64,000 nucleotides of DNA, taken from positions 248,001 through 312,000 of the forward strand of contig JBAJFE010000025.1 of assembly GCA_037903355.1 (NCBI GenBank), written 5' to 3'. The number at the start of each line of letters is the position of its first letter. Position 1 is the stretch's first letter. Below, piece after piece: positions 36,368-48,981 of this stretch. Source of the stretch: Trichuris trichiura. Its lineage: Eukaryota; Nematoda; Enoplea; Trichinellida; Trichuridae. Under the pieces are notes generated by a model. That model made no database searches, had not been told where the DNA came from, and saw only the letters and a list, made by a program, of their open reading frames with translations. The position numbers and the translations under genes were made by a program.

Positions 36368-38488
36368 AAATTTAAAAATGGACAATAGCATCACGATCTG
36401 AAGCGAAGAAAAAAAAGTGCACCTTGTGTAATGCCAGAGCACCTTCCTGGCGAAAAATGTTACGTAAGATGCTCGCCAAACATCAACACAGCAATAACTG
36501 TCTTAATAAAAATAAAACATTGACTTGTCAATTTCCAGTATGTTATATCCAATTGAAACCTACTTTCTAAAGGCCCAAAATTGGCACTCCTACTTTGCGT
36601 AACAAAACCGTCCACTATCCATGCATGAATTTCCGCAACGCAACATGGTTCTCTCAAGATCAGTGTGACATGACAGACATAAAATGGGCATTAAACTAGC
36701 AAAGAGTTCTCTTCCTTTTTTTGAGGCGATGTCTTGTTACGAGTGGCTGATTATCGGAACAGGTAACTATTTTCACAATGTTCTTGTAGCCTTCGGAATC
36801 AATCTTGCCGCATTGTCAGCGTGTCAGAAAAAAGATTCTTCCTAATATGTCGAGGACAGGGGTCAACTGACTACAAGGGTTACTTTTACACAAAGGAAGG
36901 AAAATGAAATTAAAATCTGCTGCCAAAACAGCTGTTTTCAAGAACGCAAAATCTTCATTCAAAAATTCCTTAAAGGAATAATAAACTATACATTCATGGG
37001 AATCATGCAAAATATCAATTAATTTAGCTTCAGCAAACTGTTGATTTTTTCCTAACGCACAACGAATGTGGCAAGCATTATATTCGGCAATCTACGGTTT
37101 GCTTAAACTAATACGGAAACACATTGCATGCATTTTCATATTCGAAAACTTTATTCACGTTTGACTAGACTTTTTTCATAAATGCCTTGAAGCTTGCAGG
37201 ATACTGATGATTCAGTCATCAGGCTGGAATGGGATCAATGATGCCTGAAAGATATGAAATGTTTTTGCAAATAAACGGATCAAACGTGACTAAAGTGTTT
37301 GGACCGCTTCAACAACTTTAAAATGCAGCTACAGTTCAAGAGCATTCGGAAATGGAAACAAAATTCTTTCGGACAACTGTATGCAAGTAACCCTTACCTG
37401 AGCGCCACGGAAGAAAATTCGTATTAACAAATCAGGACAGCATGGCAATGAGTTTGTAGTCAGTTGTACTAAAATTTGCGCAACAAAACCAAGCACATTT
37501 TGAAAAGCAGGTTCAAGCAAGCAGCACGCAACAAAATTACGTTTCCTATATGTGCGCGCATCATTCTCCAAGAACACGCATTTTGGCAAAACTGCAGTTT
37601 CATACCGAAACCAAAATATAAGTGATAGAAACATGTTTGACCTTCGATAGTGTAACAAAGGATGCGGCCGAAAAGAGTTCGTGCATCAATACCGAACTAA
37701 ACAAACGGTTGTCCACCTCGTTCGGAAGGAGACTAGCAGGCATTCAAATGTCCGAATTAAAAAACGTGTAAGAATAGAACCATACCGAATAATAGAGCTC
37801 ACGTGAGTAACTAACTGCATCGGAATTAGCCCTCTACGCAAACAGAATATGCTTATCTTTTCAGGTCAATTCTGCGTTGGTAGCCGCAATTGCTGATAGC
37901 GATACGGAATGATTAGGAAAATTGTGATGTCATGAACTTATTACTATTGAAACAGTGGAGGATAGTGCTCGCCTCGCAATCCGCTTATTCAGGTCCATCG
38001 TAAATGTACTCAGTTGCGCATAAGAAGGCGGAAATGAATATTTTTGAAGTTACAATCAACTCTTCAAAGTATCGTGTTACCAAAAGCCGATCGTTTACAT
38101 GTATGCCATTCTATCATGTCAACACGAAGCGTAAACAGAAGCGCAATCTCGATTTAAACTAAACAAGTTAAAGAGCTTTTCCTTAAAACACGACGTAGTC
38201 CTGCTTACTGTCAGTGATACGAAACCAAAATTCAAAACGATGAACTCATCCCTCACTTCAAGGTAGGTAGCCCGACGACAAAAATTGAAGCACTGGGAGA
38301 TCACCGTTTCGCCATTTCGTTACTTCATTTTGTACTGTCTACAACAAGCTGCTTTATTAAGCGGTATCACAACAAACATATACGATCTACCTGCAAGCAA
38401 TCAGGCGTTCAAAAGCTACAGATTGATGTGCTTTAGAAGCGACAAGCAATTTTGACTACGCATAACATGCTTGTGCATCATTGAAGTA
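36368..38488. other. stretch without a supported gene
   Basis: AT-rich. The longest ORF (37329-37658, -) has no recognisable features. A small AGCACCTTCCTGGCG... frame near 36430-36470 has splice-like borders but is out of phase with the cysteine-rich exon. Confidence 0.4.
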
Positions 38489-38643
38489 CGGAGTGCTTAG
38501 CCCGTGAAAACTTTTATTCAGCGAAGCTTTCGGGAAGTTGCTGTTTTCGTCTTCAGCGAAAACGCAACGTTTGCGCTGAAGACGGGAACAGCGGCTTCCC
38601 GAAAGCTTCGTTGAATAAAAGTTTTCGTGACTTGGACACTCCG
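38489..38643. repeat. 155-bp foldback element
   Basis: The arms run from CGGAGTGC through AACTTTTATTCAGCGAAGCT, TTCGGGAAG and CGTCTTCAGCG, then return in reverse complement after a loop of about 14 bases centred near 38570. The inner 40-45 bases of each arm pair almost perfectly. It shares the AGCTTTCGGG and CGTCTTCAGCG blocks with the element at 61037 although the rest of the sequence differs. Confidence 0.85.
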
Positions 38644-39149
38644 CGCGTTAATTATGTGGTATTTGCACGCACATGTTCGAAAGAGTTTTGTTTTTAATGC
38701 ACAAAATGTTTTACACGATAAAATGCCTTTCCAACTCTGCCAAAATCACGAAACAAAAACAAACTTCACGATAGCAGGGACGAAAGTACGCCATTACGCG
38801 CTATCAGTTCAAGGAAACTTCACCACAATTCATTTCAATAAAACAACTACACAGAAAAGGCGAAGTCTCGTAAAAGAACGTCGGCAAACTCAATGTAATC
38901 TTGGCAAATTCGACGACCAGTGAAAATTAAATACGGAGGAAAAAGCGAAGTAGCTGAGTACTTTAAAATACCAAAACAAGTCAGGACACTTTAAAGCGTA
39001 TGCAAAATTTAAAATGACCGAGACGAAAGTACTGACATTACAACCCTGAAGTTGACGTCGACTGCACAACTCAATGACGAAGATCCTGGTTTAGACAACA
39101 AAGCTTTGTTATTTTGCTGAGAACTTAAGGAATCAGAAGATAGAAAGTC

Positions 39150-39602
39150 ATGGAAAAGCGGAAGACGGCTGGCGGCAACAAAGCGAGCGCAGCTCAGACT
39201 CCCACATCACCCAAGCCAAAACAGGCAAAAAAGAATCCAAAGATGACACGCAACTGGGAAGATCCGGCTGTTGAAGTGGGATCGACCGTACGTGCTTCTG
39301 CTTTTGGTGTTCAAAAATCAGAAAGGACCGTACTAAAAAACAAGCGTACTCGCATAATCGCCATAGTCATTCTGCTGTTCGTTATTGTGCTATGTGTTAT
39401 CGCAGTGATCGCTTCAGCTTCAGGTAATCCAACTTACTTGTACTTTTTTGGACAAAAAAGTAAGCACAGTCTCTTTCTTGCAGGGGGCCCAAAGCGAAGT
39501 GAAACTGTATTATCCTTCGCTATGCCAAGCGAAAAGCCGCCCATGTTAAGAGGACTACCTGAACATGACAAAAATTTTACTTCTACAGAAGAGGAACAAT
39601 AA
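39150..39602 (+). CDS. small single-pass membrane protein, unknown family
   Basis: Exons 39150-39423 and 39484-39602 join in phase (60-base intron, GTAATCC donor, TTTCTTGCAG acceptor) to 130 residues. The intron is itself open and unspliced reading would give 150. The N-terminal half is Lys/Pro/Ser-rich (KPKQAKKNPKMTRNWEDPAV). One strong membrane segment follows, RIIAIVILLFVIVLCVIAVI at about residues 68-87. A short tail ends TSTEEEQ. There is no cleavable signal peptide, so a basic cytoplasmic N-terminus is likely. An AATAAA at 39684-39689 lies 82 bases past the stop. The layout resembles small ER or vesicle membrane proteins, but I recognise no family. Confidence 0.7.
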   Translation: MEKRKTAGGNKASAAQTPTSPKPKQAKKNPKMTRNWEDPAVEVGSTVRASAFGVQKSERTVLKNKRTRIIAIVILLFVIVLCVIAVIASASGNPTYLYFFGQKSKHSLFLAGGPKRSETVLSFAMPSEKPPMLRGLPEHDKNFTSTEEEQ

Positions 39603-39683
39603 AATAGCGTTATAGAAGCCCTTGTTGCTTTGAATCTGCTTTAATTGAAATTTGTATAAATGAAAATTATAGCCCGAAGCCTA

Positions 39684-39689
39684 AATAAA
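39684..39689 (+). terminator. poly(A) signal of the small membrane protein
   Basis: AATAAA lies 82 bases after the stop codon. Confidence 0.6.
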
Positions 39690-41335
39690 AGTATAGAAAT
39701 ATCAAAAAACCAAAACGAAATACAGTCAGTCTGAACGTACCGGACAACTAACTATGCGGTGACGACCATAATCTTAACAAAGAAGGCATGATTCCAACTT
39801 GTTTTTTTCAATCGCACTATCCCGCGAAACAGAAGTTGCAAAAAACAATACTACGACAGAAGCGACCAACGCAAAAAATTGGCAGAATCTCAATGGATCA
39901 TAAAAGCGTCAGTCGTTGCAAAATTAAACCAAAACAACGGTTGGCGAAGATGTGCCGCCTTGCATTTGCAAAAATCTTTTAGTAAAAAATGTCAACAGTC
40001 AGCACAAGGGGTGAAATTAAACTAAATAATATGCTTGAGGTAATAAAAACAATTCAGTAATTTTAGAACTAAAACCTTCGAACTGCGCTTTTAAAGCACT
40101 ATGATGAACTCAATAAAAGCTCTGCAGCTCATTAGAATTATTATACCTTCGAGATGAAAAAAAATTGATGCAGCGGGCGGAATCTACTAGCAAACGCATT
40201 GCACTGATATAAACGCAATCCACGCTTAAACAAACTCCGAAAAAATGCAACAACAACGAAAGTTATTGACCAATAGAAAAATACTTATCTCAAGTCTATG
40301 TTTAAGAAAAACAACTAGCCAGGCATTAATATTTCAAACAGAATAGCAGTCAATCAATACTCCACAAGGTTAGCAGTTAAGCAATGCAGTCCATACACTT
40401 TAGAGGGCGTGTTAATTAACGGCAGGAAGATAAACCTTATATTCAAGCTAATCTTTTGCACAAAACTTACCGTTGCTACTAGTGTGAATGGAAAAAAGCA
40501 ATGCGAATGTTATTTACAAATAAGCAGCCTTACGGTACACTGAACCATGAATACAGTTTTACTGAGTGACAAAGTCTCCCAACGAAGCAAGTTCAGAACA
40601 ACAAACGCTTTACGCACGTCTTACTTACAGAAACAATCTATTTTTAACGCAACTGAACATTCATAATATCATTTCACAAAAGCCGCAAATTATGCTTGAC
40701 GGAGTTTCTTTGGGTTACCTCGACCCTGCCTCTCCAAAAGCTTCGTGGATCCCAATAAGTAAAAAGTTGCTGCATCTGTAAAAAAGAACCATCCCTTTCA
40801 ACCTTTAGAAATGTACTACTTTCAAAAACAAACGCATATTCCCAAACGACTATCAGAGCTCTCCAAACTCCCCTTGTCAGCAGATTAAGTGCAGTTGGTT
40901 ATGCATAAGTAAATAGAGTTTTGGAAAGAAAACTTACATACGCAAGTTACGAAAAACTACGAATTGAATACTGTTAGTAAACATAAGACACTGTACTTAC
41001 GTTTGTTTCACCAAATCTTTCAAACAAGTCGTGCACGATCGTGCAGAGCTGAAGTGTTGGCTGATGACTGAAGGTAACGTACTACGCGTGTTGGCTACTC
41101 AGACGAATCAACAACAACAGTGCATCGTCAGTAAAACTATCAGGTGCAGTACAACGCTGTTCTCATTTTCTCTCTCTGCAACTCGTATGCTCATTGGGAA
41201 GTTTTATTTTTTACTATAAATCTTTATACTTAATATCAATGAGAAAAAATCAATTCAAATAACGGATGTATTGATACGTTACGAGGCAATCTGCTTTCAG
41301 TCATCCGTTAAGAAAACTGTGTTAATTAACATATG
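39690..41335. other. intergenic, no gene seen
   Basis: AT-rich sequence with lysine-rich short ORFs (39788-39982, 40566-40781, 41031-41219, +) that have no support. The right end is the 3' flank of CBP80. Confidence 0.45.
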
Positions 41336-41341
41336 TTTATT
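41336..41341 (-). terminator. candidate poly(A) signal of CBP80
   Basis: AATAAA on the minus strand lies about 97 bases beyond the CBP80 stop. Confidence 0.5.
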
Positions 41342-41437
41342 AATCCTGTGAAATTTACAATATGCGCGTAACTACCGCTAAAGCATATGGAAAACAAAAT
41401 GAACTGACCGAGTAACATACTGGAATAGTCAGCCCAT

Positions 41438-44400
41438 TCAGTTCATAAAAGCCAAGAACCACCTGTACGGTTCAATTATTCGTGGGTCTAAATCGCCGGT
41501 AAACAATACTTCTCCCAACTCTTTGCTGTGACGCTGGATTTCAATGCATTGCTTCAAGATTTTTATCCATCAGTATCGTACAAAACATATTAGACTTACT
41601 GTCGTGAAGAACTGACACATACGACCAAATACAATGCGGTACCAATCGCTGACTCTGTCGCCACTTTCATCTACGGTCAACAAATGCTCAGACAAAGTTA
41701 TTATGAAGTGCTAGAATAAAGTAAATGCGCAACTGGTTACTTAAGACGGAATATACCTGGAATAATGTGAAAATAAACGCCTTCTGAGATCCGAGACAAG
41801 CGTCCAGCCCTTCCTGCAATGCCAATACTTCAGCGGGATCTTCGCTCCGCTCTGGAGATCTATTTTCTCCCGTAACAGCTTCCAACTTGTCGGACAGAAC
41901 ACGATAATTGATGCATAACTTGTCGAAAGTCGAAAAAATAATTTCCCATACATACTGCCTGCAAAATAAACTGTGCGACATTATGCAAAGCAAAAATTTA
42001 CAATTCGCTACTTCAGAAACTCATTTTTCATTTCTCTGCTAAAAACCCATTTAATAATGATAGGTGCCGGCACTATTTCCAATCTGAACAGCTTGTCAAC
42101 CACAACGCCGATTCTCTGAAAGAAACTAACCTTTTTCACGAACCAGCGCAAACAAAAGCATTGCAATGGTCGGGCGATAACTTTGAAAAGATACACTACA
42201 ATCCTACATCATTTGAGCCTTACGAACCTGCTCGAAGGTGGGCCACGTTTCTCGTAAAGCATTGAGCAGGGATAACTGCGCATTTTCGTTATTTTTCACC
42301 AACTGGTCCAGAACGGGAGCGAATCTGAACATGCCCAAACGTTCTAGTTTAGTTTGAAATGAGGAAACAAACCTTGTTAGCAATGACAAAGTTTGACTCA
42401 TTGTTCTTTGGCCAAGCACCAGCAATTGAGAAATCATCACTTCCGCTTTGTACTCTGTGCTTTCAACGGCTAAAACTGATAGTCATTGAAATGGTAATCG
42501 CTATTGTCATTAGCTTACGTCCACCTCCATTTTCACTGCTCTCTCCTTCTGGAAAAAGTATGGGCAGTAGCTTTTCAGGCTCCTTGCGAGCTTTGATAGC
42601 TTCTTGCAGCTCCAAAGCGAGTTCGGAAGGTACGGTGCCTTAAAAATAAGACGCAATAATAACAAATGACAACGGTTGAATCATGACCACCTTCGAAAGA
42701 AAATTTGTCAAAAACTTTCGGTGCAGGTGGAAGTAAATGTTTCAATTCATCCGGCAAAATTTCAATAATTCTCTCGTGATAGGAAAATGACTGACATCGA
42801 GACAACAGTTCGGTAACGAAACTCAGCTGAGGTGAGTAAGGTTCCTGATCGCAACAACTTGTCCAGTCGGGCCATGTCCAGCAGTAACGAAAATTGGACA
42901 AATGAAAAGCGAACCAATTGACAAACCTATAAATTGGCCAACTGTCAAACATTGACAACCAACTCAATCTACCTGTCTATGCAAGCAATGTTCATGGAGC
43001 CTAAACGTTGGAAAAGGATTTCCGTCGCTTGGGCGACTACCTGCGGTACCGTATACACTTGCGCCTTACAAAGCTCAATCAGTAGACATCCATAGAAAAG
43101 CTCGATCTTTGGCGGTTTCGGCAAGCGAAACATCAGACCAAAAATTATTTCAAGCGTGATGTATGAGAGCGGCATATTTCCGCGGCAATAATAATTCGAC
43201 AATTCCACAGCACTAAAAACATAAACACCAACTTCAAACGCTGCAATACAGCAGGTGTGACTACCATTTCTTCGGGTCCGTGTAATTTTTGTCTATCAAC
43301 CATATAAGATCTTGCTCCAGCAAAAATCGTTCTATTGAATGTTTATCCGGCAAGAGCCCTTTCTAAAATTTAAAGTATGAACAATCGGTTAATTGTATAA
43401 AAACTAAACTTCCCGCTTTGAATGTCTTTCCAATTCTCCTAATTAACATGTAACCCGTTGCATGTTAAAATAGCACATTATTGAAAAAATTGCAGTGTAG
43501 TTTTTTCCAGAAGACTTTCAGTCAGAAATTTATAATGGACTGCTAATCGTCGAAATAGAATTGGTCAGACTATGTTGCCCATCGTTAGGTAAATAACCGC
43601 CGGAGACTTCGCTAATGAAAACGGCGATGTTTCAAACCCAATTTTAAAAACTACAATATTCTAGCATAGGCGCAACTGTCAGTAATAGTTTCATTTCACC
43701 TAAAAGCGCAAATTGAACCGATTCTACTTGTGCCCGCTAAAATAAAAAGTTTGTTACACAATACATAATAAGGTTGAATTGCTCTAAGCATATGTTCGCA
43801 ATTGAGAAGCGTAAAGAATACGAGCTACAGTTTAACTTCACTGAAACTTTCGTTTCTCTTCGTCAGTAAAAAAAATCTGTTCCAACATTGGCGGGTAAAA
43901 AAGATTTAAAAAAATTTCACCTACCCCTTCTGGACAATCGCTGGTGTCAAACATTCGAAATACACTCATGCGAAAAGGAAACTCGGCCATATCGAAACCG
44001 ATTGGCACCGCAAAGTCGCCTACTGAATGGGCAATACTATTGGACAGCAGTATGCTGTGAGATTTCTCGTAACGCATGTAGTAACTATCATTCCATTCGT
44101 TCGCCCGCAACGCCTTGATTTGCAACCACAAACAACTCAGGAACTTAAATGAACGGCCAATTTTTACGCGAAGTCTTAAATGATCAGCAAATGAACCTCC
44201 TCTTGACGATGCGGCTTATCCGAAGTCCACACTTGAATTAAACGCAAATAATTTTCACGATCTCTCAAACTAGACAAAATAGTAGAAATGAAAGGCAATG
44301 TCAATGCTTTTCACTTTTCATATCTCTCCAGCGCTCTATAAAAAGATTCCAATTCATCAGGCATGTCGTTTGAAAGCTGTTCACCCACAATGGGCAATGT

Positions 44401-45241
44401 TCTCAGTATGAACGAGAAGCAAAGATCACGCACAATCTACAAGCAGTCAATCATAACATCGCAACATAAATGAATGCATACCGCCTTGCTGTCATGCTCG
44501 ATAACTGAAAGATAACTTTTTAAAATTGATATACATGATTCCGATGTAATGGAATGACAATTCACTAGACTGCACAAAAATATAGTCTAAATGATCAATC
44601 TGTCAATCTTAAAGGCTTAATCGATTCAAGAAACGTACAATAATTTGTGCATCCTCCCAATGAGTTTTCTTCAAACAATCGCACAAAGTCGACAGTAAAT
44701 GGATAATAAACTAAAACAGCAGTAATAATTAAACAGCTTTCTGCAAAAATTGGCCGTAGGAAACCTCATTTCCGAAACTGTAATTCTTCAAATTCATTAA
44801 GCCAACCAGTGCGGAAAACACGGTCATTTTGTAGGGCATATTCAATACGCTTAAGAAAAAATACGCAAACTAGAATGTGAATGTTGCTTCACATCAGGCT
44901 TGCCATTTGGTAAGCAATTCTTTGACATCGATTCCCTGCGTTTCGTATTCCGTTAGAAGATTATCACGGAATTCTTGTACAGTGTTATCGAAGTCGGAGA
45001 AACCGCGTGCCTAAGAAATAATTTTAAGTACTGTTCGGAAATTCTTTCCACGTACATTCCCAGCAAATTGAATCAGCAATTCTTCTAGACTCGGTTTTTC
45101 CGGTGTTAATTCCCGTTTACGTTTCAAGCCTGACAAAATATTATCCCTTCCATTGTTATGCCGATCTAAAAAGACAATCGAAATCGCCTTACCACCGCCA
45201 CCCCATTCTCTGGACTTCCAACCGCGCCTTGGACCATCCAT
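41438..45241 (-). CDS. NCBP1: nuclear cap-binding protein subunit 1 (CBP80)
   Basis: Large subunit of the nuclear cap-binding complex, made of MIF4G-type helical repeats that support CBP20 on the m7G cap. Exons: 45241-45056, 45010-44904, 44849-44765, 44710-44616, 44569-44482, 44436-44315, 44269-44197, 44143-43925, 43362-43265, 43212-42973, 42926-42691, 42638-42519, 42475-42373, 42324-42228, 42115-42012, 41958-41757, 41710-41600, 41551-41438. They total 799 residues (human 790). Diagnostic runs include LLTKWCVLNMPYKMTVFSAL, LIQVWTSDKPHRQEE, VFRMFDTSDCPEG, LEIIFGLMFRLPKPPKIELF, IELCKAQVYTVPQVVAQATE, RFVNWFAFHLSNF, RETWPTFEQRIGVVVDKLF and VLFTGDLDPRII. Intron 2 uses a GC donor (TG|GCAAGC). The junction after exon 4 has no GT at the homology-predicted site (RLS | LVNCH). 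A possible 27-base intron in exon 1, GTAAGG...TTTTTAG, is in frame and was left in. Confidence 0.94.
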
Positions 45242-46505
45242 AATTCTAAAACAAGCACCAATTTTATTGTCTACAGTACAGCGAGTAACTAAAAGCGGTG
45301 GGCAACAGCCATTTAAGGGAAAGGTGCTGAAATAAAATTATTTCTAAATCAGCCTACATGCAAGCAGATACAGACAACAGTTAAAAACCAGCTTGTCACT
45401 TTGGAACCGAAATCCCATTTTTAAAAATCTCCTGATTTTCTGAAGGCGTACGACGAGACAATACGGTCTAAATGTAAAATGCCTGCTCAAGTGCTTGCAA
45501 AATAAATAAAATGCTTATTGGAAAAAAATATGGGCATCTATAAGCTAAGCAGTTCATTGAGCTTAAATGTTAAGATGTGCGTCTGAGAATGCATGGCGAA
45601 AAAATTATACAAAATGCTTCTGCGGAAAACGTATGCTCTGTTCAATTGCTAAAATGGGACACCATACTCTATTGTAGGCATGATAAAAAATAGTCAAAAT
45701 ATCCCACCCCAAAACTCCACACTTTCCACACGGACGAGATGACAGTACAACGGGATCAGCAGGTACGAATGTAAGGATTAATATAAAATCAATGTACTAA
45801 TAACCTAGAGTTGACGCTGCATTTGTTATTTCTTCCCACGAGGCCGGCATATCGACTGCTTACTCTTACTTTTGCCATAGATGATAAATTAGCCTTTAGA
45901 TTAACATATTGATGTAAATTAATTTTTATAGATATTTAGAAAAAATAAGGAGTTCTTGGTTAAATTTAAAAGAGTTGATCTGTGGCTTGACAGCCATAAT
46001 AAGTAATGATATACTTCAATTCAGATGCTTCAACACTCCTTGCCACTTCGTTCTGAGCTCTCCTTAGTGTTTTCGTCTGTAAAACTACTGCCCTATGTAT
46101 TTCGCTCTCTATTCTCATCCGCTACTTGTCTTTATTGCAACTACGTCAAACTATGACAGCTGCTTAATGCCTTGAACGTTCCGCTGAGATGCAATTATGC
46201 CATTCCAGAAAAGGCGCTGTAAATGCAAAAAGTGCACTTCCAACTGCATAGAACAGGCGTCCACATTTGCATTGTTAAATTTATTTTTAATGAAATGAGA
46301 TTCGATTTGCAATGTTTTGGAGTAATTCACAGGACGTCTTTAGTAGCACGACCTTGCAAATCATTTACGAACAGTACTTTTAACCGCTTCCATACGGTTG
46401 AAGGGGCATTGCTAGTCAGTATTTAATTATTTTTCGTACTTTCTGTCACTGCATTTATTTTTGTTGTGTGATTTTTAGCTTACCGCTGGATTTCGCGTCG
46501 GAAAT
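45242..46505. other. divergent intergenic region
   Basis: It lies between CBP80 (-) and the small protein at 46506 (+) and should hold both promoters. A TTTTTAG acceptor-like site at 46471-46480 could end a leader intron or be a trans-splice site. Nothing else is clear. Confidence 0.45.
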
Positions 46506-46814
46506 ATGAGCGAAGAGACGAAGGACTTAGCTGCCCCTGTTGCTCCAGAGCGCGTTGAAAAAGAACAAAATGAAGAGGACGGGACGACTACGCCTCCGGA
46601 CAAAACAGGCAACTCGAATGGTTCAAACAAAACGCCAGCCATGGTTCGCGTTAAGCGTTACCAAATGCTTTTTTCGAGTCCGTCCGATGAAATCATGAGT
46701 CCATGCACACGCACCTTGCGTCAGCATGGGCATTTTGTGCCACCTCAGCATAAGCGTCCGGAAGCGCCAGCTAAGCCTGATAAAGAAGCAGGCAAGAAGG
46801 CGGAAAATATTTAA
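46506..46814 (+). CDS. small Ser/Pro-rich soluble protein, 102 residues, unknown
   Basis: Single-exon ORF with an acceptor-like site shortly upstream and an AATAAA (46923-46928) 109 bases after the stop, which supports a real transcript. It has an acidic, Glu-rich N-terminus (APERVEKEQNEEDG), a disordered Thr/Pro/Asn/Ser stretch, then the most distinctive segment, RYQMLFSSPSDEIMSPCTRT, with two Ser-Pro sites. The tail is Lys/Pro/Glu-rich. There is no membrane segment or fold, so it is probably intrinsically disordered and possibly a proline-directed kinase target. I do not recognise the family. Confidence 0.65.
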   Translation: MSEETKDLAAPVAPERVEKEQNEEDGTTTPPDKTGNSNGSNKTPAMVRVKRYQMLFSSPSDEIMSPCTRTLRQHGHFVPPQHKRPEAPAKPDKEAGKKAENI

Positions 46815-46922
46815 TCATATTCGATAATGTTCAGGGTAATAGTACTTCTGCTTTAGCAATGAGAGTTGCGATTATGAGCGTTCGAATGATTCCAGCGTTG
46901 CGCTTTCGCTGTTTAAAATTTC

Positions 46923-46928
46923 AATAAA
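46923..46928 (+). terminator. poly(A) signal of the small Ser/Pro-rich gene
   Basis: AATAAA follows the stop by about 110 bases. Confidence 0.6.
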
Positions 46929-48225
46929 CTTTTATAACGACAAGAAATTTGTCCAAGAGAAGTCTCATCATACTGTACGAAAAAACTATCTTTTGAAATT
47001 GGTGACGCCAGAAAAGAAATAGCGCAACTTTTTTAGCTGTCTTCTACCCTCTTCAGCGCTGATGGACGTCCAGTCTGTACAGTGCACAACGCTAGACATA
47101 AAAGAAAACGTCCGTTGCGAACTTTTTTCGTGTAAATATCTTAAACGTGCGTTTTTCTACATGGCTACTGTATATTAGCGAAGTATGTGGCTTTTTTTAA
47201 CAAATCCGAAAATCCTCATTTCTTTTTTCGTATGCTATGGCTAGTTTGGATAAAGGACTTTATTTTTAAACAGGCCAAAGCTAACAAAAAAAACTGTAAT
47301 AGCGACTTTGTTTTGTTTTTTCGAACGATGGGGCTCCTCTTTTCCATCAGTTGAAAATATAAGAAGGCTTACTGCTGCTGGTGCTTTATTTGGTTGAGGT
47401 GATGAATTTGATTAATTTTAAAAAGTACGCTCCATCGGAACCATTGAATGCCTGCAGCAGCGTTCAGTGTATTAACTTTTTGCTGACAGATAAAGTATCA
47501 ATTCAACACTCTTTTACAAGGTCGGTATGATAACACTTTTTATTTTATGCAAAGTTGATACTACTAGCACAAAACTGTGAAGATAATGAAGTCCGTGTCA
47601 GCAACGACCTACATCCTGCTAACAGCGTGTCAGAAGTTGGTGCGATAAATACTTGTCTTCGCGGCATAGACTTTTGTCGCACTAATTTTAACCGCTTGAA
47701 GCAACGAATCTGTACAAAAAATTAAAACAACAACAAAAAATAAACTTGCTGTAACTGACTAAATTGCCTATTTAAAGAAACATTGTCTTCCAGACAACGT
47801 TGTTGATCTAATGTTGCCAATGTAAATTTTCTTCTCAATATTAGAGAGGCTATCCGTCTTTCCTAAAGGAAATCCCGGCTGCTGACGACCAATACTATTA
47901 TTCAAATTTATAACTAAAGCAAACTATTAAAAGGTAAGCTAAATCTCATCCTTCCTTGCAATGCGTAGAAGACGGCCACGTTTTTACAATTGATCAATGA
48001 ATGACTTCGAAGGGTATACGCGTAAGAAATTCAATGCCGTAACATAGGACCAATTTTTCGACTAATCAAAGGATTGTTTTGCACCTTTTAAAATTTCAAA
48101 AACTCTAAGTCGAATTCAAAGGACTGGATTTTTTACACCGCTCTTCGATTATGGTTTTTCCCGCTTTATTCTGGATGTCTATTAGAGAAAATGAAATACA
48201 ACTGTTCGAAAAAAGTTATCTCCAA
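46929..48225. other. intergenic, no gene seen
   Basis: AT-rich with poly-T and poly-A runs. No ORF or motif could be supported. Confidence 0.5.
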
Positions 48226-48285
48226 CTTTTCTCTAACAATTTGCTCATCCATTCACCGGTACGGCGCTTGTTTAGTTTATTTACA
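48226..48285. repeat. fragment of the 17-kb foldback family
   Basis: TTTTCTCTAACAATTTGCTC, ATCCATTCACCGGTACGGCG and TTTAGTTTATTTACA match one arm of the element at 17063, with substitutions. No opposing arm is visible. Confidence 0.6.
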
Positions 48286-48981
48286 AAAATTCACAACAAT
48301 GGGAAAACGCCATGAGCGAATATCGGTGCGAAAGCACTGGATACCGTTATAGGATACCTAGTGGTCGGCAAAGAACTGGATATAGGAAATGTTACTGCGT
48401 ATAAGCATATATTTAAATTTATTCCTTCAGGTATTATTTACTGAACAGTATTTCACTTCCATCAGCTTTTGTTCTAAACAGGGAACGCTGCTGCATCGTT
48501 CTACTTTTGAGGACTTTTCCACATTTTCAATTAAAACTGATCGATAATTTTTTAAAAAGATTTACCTTTACTTTAAAAACTTGAACGCAATGTATTTTCC
48601 ACTTTGTTAATAACTGTCGGCTCCTCTGTTTGTAGACGCTATTTTTCATTGAAGACACTGAAACTTCTTTGTGAATGAACAACATGTGCCGAGGTGAAAG
48701 CACTTACGCAGAAATCGGTTGACTGATTTGACGTCCTGATCCTTTCTTGGAGCAACGTAACAGATCACAAAATTCACAGGTAAAATTAAATGTCCACTTT
48801 ATGGTTAGATGGTTACAAATGGAATAAGTATGAAACTGGCCACAAACTGCAAAGAAAAGAAAAGCGGTAAATATTTTGACCACCGATACTGCCGACGTAG
48901 CAATGAGAGCAAAACGATCACTGACGCAGAGTACAGAATGAAAAATATTACACAATTTAATTCTATCGTTTAATTTACACG
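48286..48981. other. 3' flank of the glutamate receptor
   Basis: The 108-codon minus-strand ORF at 48704-49030 overlaps the end of the receptor in another frame and has no support of its own. The rest is AT-rich without visible features. Confidence 0.45.

Noticed and set aside
36430..36472. Candidate next exon of the galaxin-like gene (HLPGEKCY, then GTAAGA)
   Set aside because: The only frame giving a cysteine-containing product is out of phase with the preceding exon's donor.
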